This document shows, piece after piece, positions 47,227-59,233 of a stretch of DNA of 64,000 bases. The DNA comes from Cryptomeria japonica (Eukaryota; Streptophyta; Pinopsida; Cupressales; Cupressaceae). A model generated the notes under the pieces. That model saw only the letters and a program-made list of their open reading frames with translations. It made no database searches and had not been told where the DNA came from. The position numbers and the translations under genes are program-made. The stretch lies in the NCBI RefSeq assembly GCF_030272615.1, contig NC_081415.1:626819740-626883739 (forward strand), written 5' to 3'. Each line of letters begins with the position of its first letter. The stretch's first letter is position 1.

Positions 47227-49259
47227 TGAGAGAATGGCTCCTCTATCTATCAGTACTTATATCATATCTTTGATCCATCTAGTCTAAGCCCATAGCCATC
47301 ACAAAACACTTATACATGCCATATCATCCTGGACACACTTAGCGTAGTCATTCTCCCTGATAATCTGAATCATATCCAACCATGGCTTGGTGATCAGTGT
47401 AAATATCCATATCAAGTACTATATAGAGTGGGGGCAGGTTTGTAACCTCGCTGGGGGCATTTTGCCTTGAGGGTTTTTGACATTAGACCAAACACGTGGC
47501 AAGACAACAAGGATCAAAACAACCAATGAATGACAACGGCAATGCAAGAGGCTAATATCATAGAATTGAACTAATTGAACAAAAGATCTATTGGCAAGAT
47601 GTTTTACTTGACAAGAATACATTTCAAATAGCATGCATGCTTACTTATGGTTATTAATTTTTTCTTATCATATCTCCTGAGTGACTCAAGGATGTTTCAA
47701 TGACTAGAGAAGCGAGGAAGGAATGTGATGTTTTATTTGTCTATTGTTTGGGAGTAAGGTCTTCTATGCAAATTTGTCTTAGGACATGATCAAGTAACAT
47801 ATCACTGAAGACATTTCCAATTTGTATAGGACAAAGGTTAACTCTTGTCTGTTTTACGCAAGCAACACTCAGGTCATCTTGGTTCAATTATACCTTGATG
47901 CTTATGTCATCTTGCAATATCAAAATCCATGTAAGTTATACTTAGGTCATTATGGTTCAATCATACCATGATGCTTGTATCAACTTTCAACAAATCAAGA
48001 CCCGATGATGAAAACAAAGGAAGCATTGGCACTTTGATAAACACGGATGGCAATATTAAGAACGAGAATGCATATTAACGCTTTGCATTAGCTACACATC
48101 ATTATCCTCTTAATCTTGCATTAGTTGCATATCATTATCATATTAATCTTGCATTAGCTTGCATATCATTTTAAGATCATTAATATCATAACATGTTAAT
48201 CTTGCATTAGATTGAATATCATTGTTGTTTTCACTTTGCATAGGGGTTTCATATAAATCATTAGTTGCATTCTCATAATCATATTAGGTTTGCATTATCA
48301 TTATCATTTATACCATGTTAAAATCTTGCCTATAGTACATTCTTTGCATTAGTACCATTATCATTTCATACATCTCATTTTCAAGATACATCTCACATTA
48401 TCATTATCATTTCATACATCTCATTTTCAAGATACGTCTAACATTATCATTGCATTTCATACATCTCATTTTCAAGATACATATAACATTATCATTGCAT
48501 TTCATACATCTCATTTTCAAGATACATCTAACATTATCATTTCATTTCATACATCTCATTTTTAAGATACATCTCACGTTATCATTATCATTTCATACAT
48601 CTTGGTTTCAAGATACATTCACAAATCAAAATCATATCATTATCCCAATGCATCCCATACATATCATCATACCAAGAATATGTAAACATTCTAGATTGCA
48701 TTATCCCTCGCACACAAAAGCACAAAAAAATAGGTTTGCAACATTAGCACAAATCATGAGCATCTGCAATCATTAATCCAATCATCATGTGCATATCACC
48801 TTCCAAACATATAGTACATTACAATCATCATATAAAGCATATAAATCACCCACAACACACACATCCCATCATTTGCATCAACATCTACAAAAAATCATCT
48901 AGATCAAAAGTATATCATATAACTCATCGAAATCAAAGTATTTTCATCCATAACATATCATAATATATATGTGTGACCACATGTTGATCCAAAGGAAAAA
49001 CAAGGATATCCGTCAGAAACATATCGTCGATGAGGTAATCAAATGACCAAAGTCCCTAGATATATATCAATAACAAATGTTCATTATATCACATGGCATC
49101 AATATCAAGGCAATCCATAAACATCAATAAGATCATCAAAACACCATATGAGAACATCACTAAGTAGCATATCAATAAGATCAAAGTACAACAAAGTATC
49201 ATATCAAAAGGTTGTCAAAATACAAAAATATATGTACATCAAGGTACAAATACAAAATC
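47227..49259 (+). other. E7 3' noncoding region
   Basis: Contains GTGGGGGCAGGTTTG (near 47430), as in E4, and CTGGGGGCATTTTG (near 47450). Degenerate ATCTTGCATTAG words (48060-48330) precede the 45-bp array. No sense-strand gene is supported. Confidence 0.5.
48361..48632 (+). repeat. 45-bp tandem array
   Basis: TTCATACATCTCATTTTCAA recurs with starts of the unit near 48361, 48407, 48452, 48497, 48542 and 48588, i.e. every 45-46 bp. Each is followed by GATACATCTMACRTTATCAT. The last copy is degenerate. Confidence 0.88.
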
Positions 49260-51310
49260 TTGGATCATGATCACAGCACAGGATCAACCTGACCACCTCT
49301 AGGACTTGTCGGTCAAGAACTCGAGCTACCCGCACCTGTGCTACTACTAGAAGCATCCCTCCTAAGACCCATAACCCCCTCATTGCCCCTCTGTCTCTAA
49401 GAAACCTTTTGCCAAGAACTAGAAGCATAGGTAGGAGCACATCGTCCTGGTAGCACAACCTGAAAGTATAGAGTCTTTTAATACTCTGCTCGCCTTATCT
49501 TCTCAATGAGACTCTGGATGGTGTCCCCTGTAACACCCTGTCTAGCTACCTGTTGCAATGATCACACTATCTCCTATGCCTGGCCACATCGCTCTATCTA
49601 TGTATCCTACTCTAGTGACACTATCACCACCTATCTCTGTAGTTGTGCAACCTATGCCTGGGCCTGTGTGAGCTGACCATGTACCCTATGCAGCAAGGAT
49701 TGTAATGTTGCTATTTGTGCCTGCTGCTAATGAGGAGGCACCCTATGGCTGCAAAGTCTATGGATCCTGCATACCAACTTGTCAAGGGGCGGGAGGGGGC
49801 ATATCATTCCTCCTTCATTGGGCCAATGGTTGCACATCCTCCTCCTCTGACTCCTCCTCCGCTGCTACACTAGCCAATCCCACCAAACCTACTCCTCCAC
49901 CAACCGCCTTAGACTCTATATCCTCACTAGAAGAATCACCACTCTCCTCCTCAGATCTGTCACTATCTGATCCCTCTTCAGCCTACATGATAGCAAAATC
50001 CTTTGCCTGCAACAACCCATCCCACCCAATGTCACCCATCCTCCATCCTCCTCCTCTACCTCTCACCACTCCTCTACCCCTCACCACTCCTCCCTCATCA
50101 AAACCTCCTACCCCGCCACCACCTCCTTCCTGACCATGTCCAACCGCAACACCCACAACAATCCTACCACCCCTCCTCCCTCTACCCCTTCTCCCACTGC
50201 CACCACCTCTGCCTTGATAATCATCATAGAACTCATCCAGTATAGGAATCGACTATCCTGGTCTGTCAATCAAGGAAACCTGTGTGTTAAAAAGTATTGT
50301 GTATACTCCACAGTCATCCATGCATCTGCTATATCCTCATACATGCTCCATACACAAAAAGGAAAATAATAGAACTCGGCCTAGGTTATTGCAAAATCCA
50401 ATGTGGGCCACCACCCTGTCCTCTCCTTGTGTACTCGAGCATACACAGTCATCCCCTGCGGCATTGGCTGCACATGCCCAAACTGTCGGTAGATCCAAGG
50501 AAGGATAAACTGCTCTATCACATATGTGGTGTGTTCCAAAAGGAATCTACTCATGAATAAATGTGGCACCTCAAAAGCATCTTTCAGTCATGGCTCACAC
50601 AATCGATAGGGCCTCCACACCACTGCATCCATATCATCCAAGGTCTGCCTCCAATACTTTAACTTCCTGAGCATCAACTGGGAAGCAACCTGGTTGTACA
50701 TCATCACAAAAGGTGCCCCTACTAGTCTAAACCTCGGCCCAAGTGGATGGGTCACGGCTATGTGCTCCCATGCCCAAATCTACAGTAAAGTGCATCCGGA
50801 GGCTAGATTGACTGCATCATCGTAAACCACCTTATGAAGCTCATGATATAAATGGGTGAGAAAACAAATACCCCATGCATATCATGTCTGCACCTACACC
50901 ATCTGTCAGAGCACTTGACCCCATCCAACTGATAAACCATTTGACCTCCTGTCCAGAATTAGGAAGCTGCCAATCAAACCTACCAAAACGGAAGGGAGTG
51001 GGCCATAGTTGTCTACCATATCCTACCATGCCACTGATTAACCTACAATATGGGGATCGGCAAACACCTCTTGCAGAGCATCGGTCCCACCGGCCTCCTC
51101 CACACTATACTCCACAAGCTCACCTGTAATCAAAATTCGTAGAATCCAATAGACATCCTCCAACATCACTGTGATCTCACCCATCTATTAATGAAAGGTG
51201 TTATGCTCATTATACCATCTCTCAGCCAACGCGGTGAGTAGTGACCTATTCTTCTAATAGGGCACACTCAATCGATCTTGCATCACAAAATTCTTTGAGA
51301 ATTTCTCCCA
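49260..51310 (-). pseudogene. Antisense PMD-like gene of E7, heavily decayed
   Basis: Opposite to gag-pol and in the same place as the E4 gene. Readable pieces: LLTALAERWYNEHNTFH, two stops, MGEITVMLEDVYWILRILIT and GELVEYSVEE (51260-51060), then a region with GADMICMGYLF (near 50880). These align with LTALAERWHSETSSFHL, TLEDVWRILRILIHGEMIEY and the Trp/Gly region of the E4 protein. Further left the frame is shattered, but a low-complexity stretch (49830-50130) and a Gln-rich end echo the acidic and coiled-coil parts. Confidence 0.65.
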
Positions 51311-51428
51311 AAGCATGAGCACTCCTCGATGGACCTATGTCAATACATGGATATCATCCTATCAGATACATCTATCCTGCGCAATCTGGTAATCAAAAAA
51401 TCAAGTATCCAATCAATCAATCATGTCT

Positions 51429-51756
51429 CATATCGACAAATCAGACTCATATCGAAAAATCAGGACCCATATCAAATCAGACCCATATCGAAAAACAATT
51501 GACCCATATCGAATCAAACCCATATCGAACAACAATTGGCCCATATCGAATCAGACCCATATCAAAATTAGACCCATATCAAAATCATACCCATATCGAA
51601 ATTAGACCCATAACAACAAGTTGACCCATAACGACAAGTTGACCCATAACAAAAAATTGATCCATAACGAAAAATGACTTATATCGACAAATCAGACCCA
51701 TATTAAAATCAAACTTATATCGCAAATAGACTCATATCGACTTTGACCCAAATTGA
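51429..51756. repeat. CATATCGA array upstream of the antisense gene
   Basis: About 19 copies of CATATCGA, CATAACGA or close variants, usually preceded by GACC, at 16-21-bp spacing (51429, 51448, 51468, 51484, 51505, 51521, 51542, 51558, 51575, 51592 and onward). It is less regular than the neighbouring 21-bp array. A few more CATATCGA words lie at 52732 and 52759 near the polypurine tract. Confidence 0.8.
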
Positions 51757-51938
51757 TCTAGACCAATAATTGAATTAACACAACAGGCTCATAATGATAC
51801 ACATCAATTAACGACCAAAATTAACACATTTGATTCCAAATGACACTTTCACAAGGTGCAAAACTTCATAACAAATCTAAAAATCAAAATTGCACATGTT
51901 CAAATTTTTTTTTAAAAAACACAAAATGCTCATTGTCT

Positions 51939-52192
51939 CATATGTGCCAAAAGAGTCATCAAATGCGCAATTTCATATGCATTATTTGATCCATCATATG
52001 CATGATTAAAATCATCAAATGCACTAAAATATATGCTATATGCACAACACAGTTTCTTATATGTGCCATACTATTTCACATATGCGCTAATCTACAACTT
52101 CTATGTGCTAATCAAAAAATCATATGCGCAAAAAGAAAAATCAAATGCACAACAAAATTTATCTCATGTGCTAAAGGAAAAATCATATGCAC
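51939..52192 (-). repeat. 21-bp phased array, inverted copy of the E7 leader motif
   Basis: Cores start at 51939 and 51960, then at 51974, 51995, 52016, 52037, 52058, 52079, 52100, 52121, 52142, 52163 and 52184, eleven in a row exactly 21 bp apart. Cores read CATATGYRC or CAAATGCRC, with weaker variants, the reverse complement of GYGCATATG seen in the leader. That makes 13 motifs here and 13 in the leader. Confidence 0.92.
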
Positions 52193-52884
52193 GAAAAAAG
52201 GGGCAAAAAAAAGAAAAACCCGTGAAAACCCTAACTAGCTCGAAAAATTCAAAAATCTTGCAAAAACGCCTAAACTCTAAGCTAAAAATTTATAGGTAGG
52301 GTTAGAAAATCGAACTCATTGGTGGGCCATATCCGCTGGCCTCTCAAAATGATGAACTTGCTTGAAACGGTGATGATGATAGGAGGGTGCCATCTCCACT
52401 CTCTCTCCTCCAATCTCCAATGCTCCCTAGACAAGTGTGCAAATGAGGTAGAAATGGGCCCTTGGAGGCTTATATAGCCCATGCTGATGCAGGCGGTTGT
52501 GATGCCTCGGTGGATGTGTGGGGCATGTACGCACTATACCCACATAGTCTTCAGTCTATTTTTCCATATCCTTTTTAATAATTCTATCGGGCGATAAATT
52601 ATAAAAAAAAAAATTAAAAACCAAAAAAGATCAACATTTTTTTCAAATTATTGTTGTACTTCATGCCATCTCCTCGAAAACGCAATTTTTCTCAATTTAT
52701 TGACTGAGGGGGCATATCATCATATCAGCTTCATATCGACAAAATCACATCAGCGCTTCATATCGAAATCATTTTTTCATATCCAGGGAATCAAATCGAC
52801 AACTTTGGAAACAACATTATATTGCAAATTTTTTATGACAAATCGAGCATTTTTCTTTGAATCAACATGTGGTAACACGTTAAC
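52193..52884 (+). other. E7 region between arrays and polypurine tract
   Basis: No gene is supported. It includes a short A/T tract near 52600 and CATATC words near 52713-52790. Confidence 0.45.
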
Positions 52885-52900
52885 TCAAAAATGGGCAAAA
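52885..52900 (+). other. E7 polypurine tract
   Basis: TCAAAAATGGGCAAAA directly before TGTAGACACC. It is a weakened version of the E4 tract (AGAGGGGCAAAA). Confidence 0.7.
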
Positions 52901-55900
52901 TGTAGACACCTAAAAGTTGCACAACAAATTAAGTGAATTTTATTCGTTTAATTATCCTTAATACTTCCAATTAATTAAATTAAGATTTAATTAATATCCC
53001 TATTCTTCTAATTGACCATTAATAAAATTAAATATTTGATTAATATTTCCCTTTTTCTATCTAGGCCATTTTTTAATTAAATTCAGATTTAATGAAAAAT
53101 CCCCCTCTAAACCATTTTTAATTAAATTCACATTTAATTAAAATCCCCTTCTAACCATTTTTAATTAAATTTACATTTAATGAAATTCCCCTTCTAACCA
53201 TTTTTAGTTAAATTCACATTTAATTAAAACCCCCCTTTAAACCATTTTTAATTAAATTCACATTTAATTAATATCCCCCTCTAAGCCATTTTTAATTTAC
53301 ATTTAATTAAATCCCCCCTTCTAGCCCATTTAATTAAATTTACATTTAATTAAAACCACCCACTTGCAAAATTAAAGTTCGTTGTGAGGCCCTACCCCGA
53401 TCCATCCTATCTCTTCAGCTATTTTCATTTTGGAACTATTTTAGATGCTAGTTTTGACACACTATGGATAGAGAACTTTACATGGTCCCATGATTTTGGT
53501 AACATTGATATATATGGATGCTTCATTTCTATGCCTTGTGGATTATAGAATATTATATGATTCTAGATTAGGGTAATATTGTGATGATGCAGGTTAGTAT
53601 CTGAATTTCAGAATTTGTTATAATGTTAGAAAAAGGTTTGCATATCTTGTAGATGGATCAAATTTTGAGGATTATAATAAATTGCTTTGATTTGTGATAA
53701 ATCGTATTTTATAATGACGAGCCTTTGCAGAATGAATGTATTGTATTCTGATTATGTGTTATATATTATATGAGGTTATTTGGGAAGTACTAATGCTTTA
53801 ATTGAGATGTGCAGGAAATTATCCATGTGACCATGGAAATATTATGGAGAATCAAGCCTAGGCCAATGTGCGTTAGTAAAACCAGGGGTTGTCTATTTGG
53901 AGAGACAACACCCCGTATGTACTGTATTTTATTCGTAAATGTAAAATGTTGCATGAGTGTAAATGGTATTTATTGGATTGTTAAATTGTGTAAGGGACAA
54001 TTGCCATGTGTGTATTGTGATGTGGAATTATTTTGTTGTGTCACTTGACACCTATGTAGTATGTTGTGTTGGCAATTTGTCATGTCACCTTTTTGAGAGT
54101 TTCATTTTTTGTTAATTGTTATATCTCCTAATTATCCTTGAAGGAACCAAGAAATCTAGGTTAGAGAGCCACAAGGAAGGTCAACTCAGAGTTGACCCGT
54201 AGGTTAACTTCAGGTGGACTTTCTGAAGGTCAAATCAACTCCTAGAGTCAATTTTAGAGCTTTTCTATTAGGCCTCATGGGGTACCTATGGGTGAAGGCC
54301 AAAATTGGCCATGTGTCTTTCCCTTAGGACTTGTTTAACCACCCAAAAAAGTGGTTTCTTCAAGATGGACGAATTCCATCTATAGGAGTGCCATCCTTGG
54401 TAGGATAACCTTCTTGGAGATAGTAATCCCTCTTCCCCATTTCCATTTCCCTTCTCTAGGTACCTAGGTTAGGGAGGATGTAAGACCTAGGGAAGACCAA
54501 TCCAATGGGGGATCCCTCACTCTATCCAAGAGGTTGGAAGGAGTGAGAGAGGCCTTCTTAGGCTAAGAATGGAAGCTTAGTGAGCTAATCACCCACTCTC
54601 CATCCTTGGAGATTTTTGGGAAAAACTTTGGAGGAAAAACCAGTTTTAGGAATAGAGGAATTTGGGGGCCAAAAAATTGCAGAAAGTTGTGTGAATTGGG
54701 CAGCTCATCTCCAACTAAGTCTAACATACCTATTGGCAGATTAAGTTGGTTGTATTCTCTTTGTTTATGTTGTTTAAATTGTTCCTTATTTTGAAAGAAA
54801 TGCTTGTGAAAAGAGTTGTGTATATGTAGATTGTTGTAGAAAAAAAAAGAGAAATGTAAGTTTCATTTTTATGTTTTTTTTTGTTTATGTGTTCTTGCTT
54901 TGGGAGTGTCCAAGATCTCCTACTCTTGGGGGAGTAGGATGATCTTGGGGTGGAAGAAGCATGACAGCCTTGGGTGAGAGGCTCTCCTTAAGGAGAGTGA
55001 TCTCAAGGATGTCCTTTGTGACCCTTGCTACATAGCCTTGTGTATGCATTTGGGGGTCATAAGGGGAGAGAATATGGCTTTGAGCCTTTGGGGGGCATAA
55101 GGTGTGTGGGATGCATCTGTTGTGTATTTTGTGTTGCCATGAGGTGGCTTGGGTTGTATTTTGGCTGCAGTCTCCCCAATGGTACTTGGTCCACTTCCAC
55201 TCGTAGATTGATCATCACAAAATGTGGTGAAAGTGTAGCTTGGGATGGGAAGGTGTATGTTTGAGTATTTGCCCTATTGTTGTGTTGTATGCTTGTTTGT
55301 AACCTGTCTAGAACTTGATTCTCCTAGCTCGAGGGTGGCTTCTGGTAAGCCTAGGCTGGGAGGTGAGCATCCCATGGTCACAGTCCTAAATCTTACATGC
55401 AGGTGGCTTGGGAAAAAGACTAGGAGTTGTAGTTTGTTTGGTTGCAGATATTTCAGATTCAGATTTCTATTTAAATGCAGCAAAGCAAAGAAAGAAAATG
55501 TAACTTTATGATTTGTAGCAAAAAAAAAAGAAAGAGAAAGTGCATATGTAAATATAGGGTTTAAGTTGATTCTTTTTTTCTGTTTAAATAAATGTATTCT
55601 TTTATTCTCTGTGTAAAGATTAAGAAAAGGGAAGACTGGTTAGATTATTCACCCATTTTTATATATGGGCTATTGTAACTTATTATTCTGGAAGGCAATG
55701 TAATTTTTATTTAATTTTTGATGTCTATGATGTTGCTGTAGACCACATCTAAATCTGGTCTGTTAACTTGTTTAGTTACTGCAAAATTAAAGAAAAGGAA
55801 AAAAAAAAAAAATGCATTAGGTTTCATGATTTACTTGCATAGTTCAAATTACTGTTATTTTATGACTATAAAAAAAAAGAGAACTAGTATTTTTATTGCT

Positions 55901-56039
55901 GTAGAAAGTAGTATGTAAGACTGCTAAATAAGAAGATAAACAAGACCTATTCTTAATGCTGTTAGAAGACTAAGAACAGAATGTTTAATGGTTAAAATCT
56001 CAAACCATATAAGGGTTTTCAGCCCTATTATTTCAACAT

Positions 56040-56380
56040 TTATTTATATATATCTATAAATATATAAGTATATATATTGAAAAATATATACCTATATATA
56101 TAAATATATATATAAACTGCTATATGTGCATACCCCTGCAACAACAAAAGAAGAGATGTATTCTGAACTTGTGCATCCCTGTTACAGAATATATAAAAGA
56201 TTATATACTACTGTGTTAAAAATAATTCAGAATAAACTTCCTAATCCTAACCCTATATATATATATATATATATCCCTGCGTGGGAGAAATATATGTATA
56301 GACTTGAAACATGACAATGGAGATATACAAATACATATATAAAAATATGTATATTGATTTATATATATATATATACCTAA
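56040..56380. repeat. AT microsatellites in E8
   Basis: Several (TA)n and TATATAAA runs, e.g. near 56040-56110, 56250-56272 and 56358-56375, followed by A and T homopolymers to 56420. Confidence 0.85.
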
Positions 56381-56442
56381 TGACAAATTTTTTTTTTTAA
56401 AAAAATATCATTAAAAAAAAAGGGATCGTAGCACTGGCCGAA

Positions 56443-56694
56443 CCACTGTGTGTAAACACAGTGGACGGCTCTCAGGCCACGCCACTGTGTTTACCCACAA
56501 TGGATGGCACGGGAAATGCCAAGCCACTGTGTGTAAATACAGTGGACGGCGCTCGGGCCGCGCCACTGTGCTTACCCATAGTGGACGGCATGGGAGGTGC
56601 CGCCACTGTGTGTAAGCACAGTGGACGGTCCGCGGCCGCCACTGTGCTTATACATAGTGGACGGCACCGCCGTCACTATGTATAAACACAGTGG
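56443..56694. repeat. Array of seven 22-bp palindromes in a GC-rich block
   Basis: Arms CCACTGTG and CACAGTGG (or one- to two-base variants) enclose six bases. Units are at 56443-56464, 56482-56503, 56524-56545, 56563-56584, 56603-56624, 56639-56660 and 56673-56694. The six-base centres alternate TGTAAR with YTTACM or similar, so orientation alternates. Between units lie GGACGGC and GGCCRCGCC-like words. A C-run follows near 56723. Confidence 0.9.
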
Positions 56695-56834
56695 CGTCCG
56701 GGAGAGCCCCGCGCCGCCTCCTCCACTCATCCCCCCCCCCCCCCTCTGCGAAAACCGCCGCCTTGCCATGGCTGTCGTGCCCTAATCTGCCTCCGTACCT
56801 GCACTCATACTAAACAAAAAAAGTAGTATAATAG

Positions 56835-56933
56835 ACCCTAACCCATTTCGGGTTAGGGTATAAATTAATAAGAAATTTAAACAAAGGGTAAATAAATAGA
56901 AATGCAACCCTAACCCAATTTTGGGTTAGGGTT
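56835..56933. repeat. Two CCCTAACCC palindromes in E8
   Basis: ACCCTAACCC (56835-56844) faces GGGTTAGGGT (56850-56859). AACCCTAACCCAA (56906-56918) faces TTGGGTTAGGGTT (56921-56933). They look telomere-like in wording, but the plant repeat is TTTAGGG, so I take them as hairpins rather than telomeric DNA. Confidence 0.8.
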
Positions 56934-58969
56934 GGCATTTTTAAATAAAGGATTTCTTTATTTAAAGGGGAAAAAAAAATTTAAAATTAGAGAGGGGAGT
57001 TTATTTAATGGGAATTTTAAACTTTGATTTTAATATATATATTTGGGGTTATTTTAATAATGGAATTATTATATGTCCATTTATTCTTTAAGGGATTAAA
57101 ATTTTAATATAGTAAAATTAAAGGGATTTAAAAATGAAGGGATTTTTATAGTTGGATACACCATACATTAAAACGATTAATTTATTTAATTAATCAATAG
57201 ATTTTTCCCAATATATTTGGACGTTAGGAAAATTTAAAAGGAGAAATTGTGGAATTAATTTTATGGACCATAAGCCCTTGGTGACCAGTTTGGGCCGAAT
57301 TTAATTAAATCATCATAATTAAGGGGTTAGAAAAATTAGAATTGGCTTTAGCTTATTGTCGGTCTTAGTGGGCAAATGACCTTATAGAAATTCGAACCCT
57401 CATCGGTTGGATTTAAATAATAAATTTTGCATGAGCATCAATTAATTATTGGTATTCTCATTATATGAATGGGAATGATTAAACTCACGAAGATAACCAA
57501 TTAACCTTTGTTTTTAATTAGCGACAACTTGAGTTAGGTAATTGAGCTAGCCAATAATCCGTGATACTAATTTAATCTTCACTAAACTAGTTGCTCGTTC
57601 GAGTTGGTTAATTAACCCAACCTTAGTAAACAATTTTATTCTCACCCTAGATAAGACAAAACTCTAATAAAGTTAATATTATTATTAGGATATATTGCGA
57701 GTTCTTGATGTCAAAAAAAAATTGTTGTTCCGTTTTTGTGCCCTAAAGTTTGGGCACGACATTCGTGTTTAAATAAATCAATATTTATTTAAATCTTACA
57801 AATGCAAGTTGCAACTAATAATTAAAATAAATTAATTTTATTTTAATTAAATTCATTTTTCCCCACCCACTTGCAAAATCCTACATCTCCCACTTGCCTC
57901 CTAAACCTCTTCTAGAGCCTTCTAGGTTCTTCTAATCTTATCTTAATTAGCCTAATCTATCTCTTAAACATTTGCACATTCCTTAAGAGAAGTCACTTCT
58001 CGAAAATGCCTCAAAGTATTTGAAATGCATTAAAGGCTTTATGTCCTCAACAAATTAACCTTTAAAGTCTTCCAAACCATTAATGGTTAAATCAACCCTT
58101 CCCACATGGTTAGAGACTTTCTCTCTAACTTAACCCTCAGCTAACCCAAGGGTCTCATCAAGCACTCATGGCTTTGACCCTAGTTATCTTATTACCCCTT
58201 GCACAAGAGTTTACCCCTTGGGTAAAAGCTTTATCCAATGGATAACTCTAACCTAACCTTAACCCTTACCTCCTGAGGTAACCTCCATGTCTTCTCAGGC
58301 ATTTAATACCACTTACATCTCCTCTCAAGCAACCTCTTGTTGACAATTGTCATCATTTTATTGGTGAAAATTGTAAACATGGATTGAGTAACTTTCAATC
58401 CTAGCCCTTGTTGAGATTATTTAATCTCAACCCTTCATTGCCCTATTTTCCCTATAAATAGAGCTCTCATTCTTCATTTTAAGATATCCAAGTCTTTGTG
58501 CATCAAACTTATAGTCTCATTTCATCAAGCATTGTTAAAATCTCTTTAATAATAGTAATTAGATCATTTAGTTTTACATATATCATGTTAGCTTCATCTA
58601 TATGCTAGTTTAATGCCATTTTAAACCATTTTCATGCTAGTTTTAGCTTCATATCAATATCTTGCATCATAGCATTATCTAAGTTTCATATCTAGATCAT
58701 TCACTAAGATCATAGTTGTATCCATTTTGATCTTAGAATCATCACATATCCCTCGTTCTATTGGTTGTCATCCTATAGGTCAAGTGCTCTTCCAAGCTGA
58801 GAGCCACCTTGATTTGAAGAATCCTTGGAGATAGAGAACAATGAGACGTGCTTAAGATATTTATTATTTCACTTGTTTTTTCTAATGATTTTGATCTCTA
58901 ACATATTGTCTCATTGGTGTGTTTGTGTTGTTTGCCTCTCTCATGCAAGTACCGCAATCTGATCTCACA

Positions 58970-59233
58970 ATTTCTACATGAAGTTTCCTTTGGTTCTCAT
59001 CAAGTAACTTTCAAGGGAGCTCAAAAACTTTAGTAGTGATATCAAGCATTTTATCTATACTTTCTTCCTACTCTTCCTACAAATCCTTTATCAATTGCTC
59101 AAGAATATCTTTGTGATGCTTCACCACTTCCTATTGTTCAATCTACATTCTCTTGGTGGGTATTACTCCACTATCCACAAGAGCTTCCAATTTGAAATCC
59201 TTTAGCTTTAACCAAGCATCAAGGTCTTTTTCC
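58970..59233 (-). pseudogene. Spacer with decayed coding-like sequence
   Basis: Between E7 and E9. On the minus strand it reads KDLDAWLKLKDFKLEALVDS and GVIPTKR, then several stops. It is protein-like but unassigned, perhaps part of an older element into which both E7 and E9 inserted. It is the only stretch that might predate the visible elements. Confidence 0.3.

Larger units (their letters stand above)
53383..57761 (+). mobile_element. E8: 4.4-kb TG...CA unit, probable solo LTR
   Basis: Starts TGTGAGGCCCTACCCC and ends GGGCACGACA. TTCGT flanks both sides (53378-53382 and 57762-57766), a perfect 5-bp target duplication within the E7 LTR. I find no second LTR copy, no primer site and no gag-pol inside, so a solo LTR of an element with very long LTRs (as in Ogre-like elements) is the simplest reading. 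The orientation is a guess. A hairpin GTGCCC...GGGCAC (57738-57757) lies just before the end. It contains the palindrome array at 56443-56694. Small reading frames in 54600-55500 lack known motifs. Confidence 0.72.
36793..58969 (+). mobile_element. E7: decayed autonomous Tat-lineage Ty3/gypsy element
   Basis: 5' LTR remnant, primer site, phased array, leader block, gag, protease, G-patch, RT, RNase H, second RNase H, integrase, twin hairpins, antisense PMD pseudogene, two motif arrays, polypurine tract and a 3' LTR starting TGTAGACACCTAAAAG. The second (archaeal-type) RNase H is characteristic of the Tat lineage. Many stops and frameshifts show it is old. The 3' LTR ends CTCACA (58969), and the next bases ATTTC would be the target duplication. 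The left partner is lost. Confidence 0.88.
52901..58969 (+). repeat. E7 3' LTR, split by E8
   Basis: The LTR occupies 52901-53382 and 57767-58969, about 1,685 bp without the insertion. The first part has a degenerate array of about 55 bp built on CCATTTTTAATTAAATTCAC (53060-53350). The second part has TATAAATAG at 58453-58461, the probable TATA box. Confidence 0.85.

Noticed and set aside
54606-55511. Possible host gene with small exons in E8
   Set aside because: Frames are short, overlapping and without motifs; no convincing exon-intron structure can be supported.
56835-56933. Interstitial telomere sequence
   Set aside because: Only single CCCTAACCC words arranged as palindromes. There is no tandem TTTAGGG run.
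53383-57761. Helitron end, because a hairpin lies close to the 3' terminus
   Set aside because: A 5-bp target duplication and TG...CA ends do not fit Helitrons, which insert between A and T without duplication.
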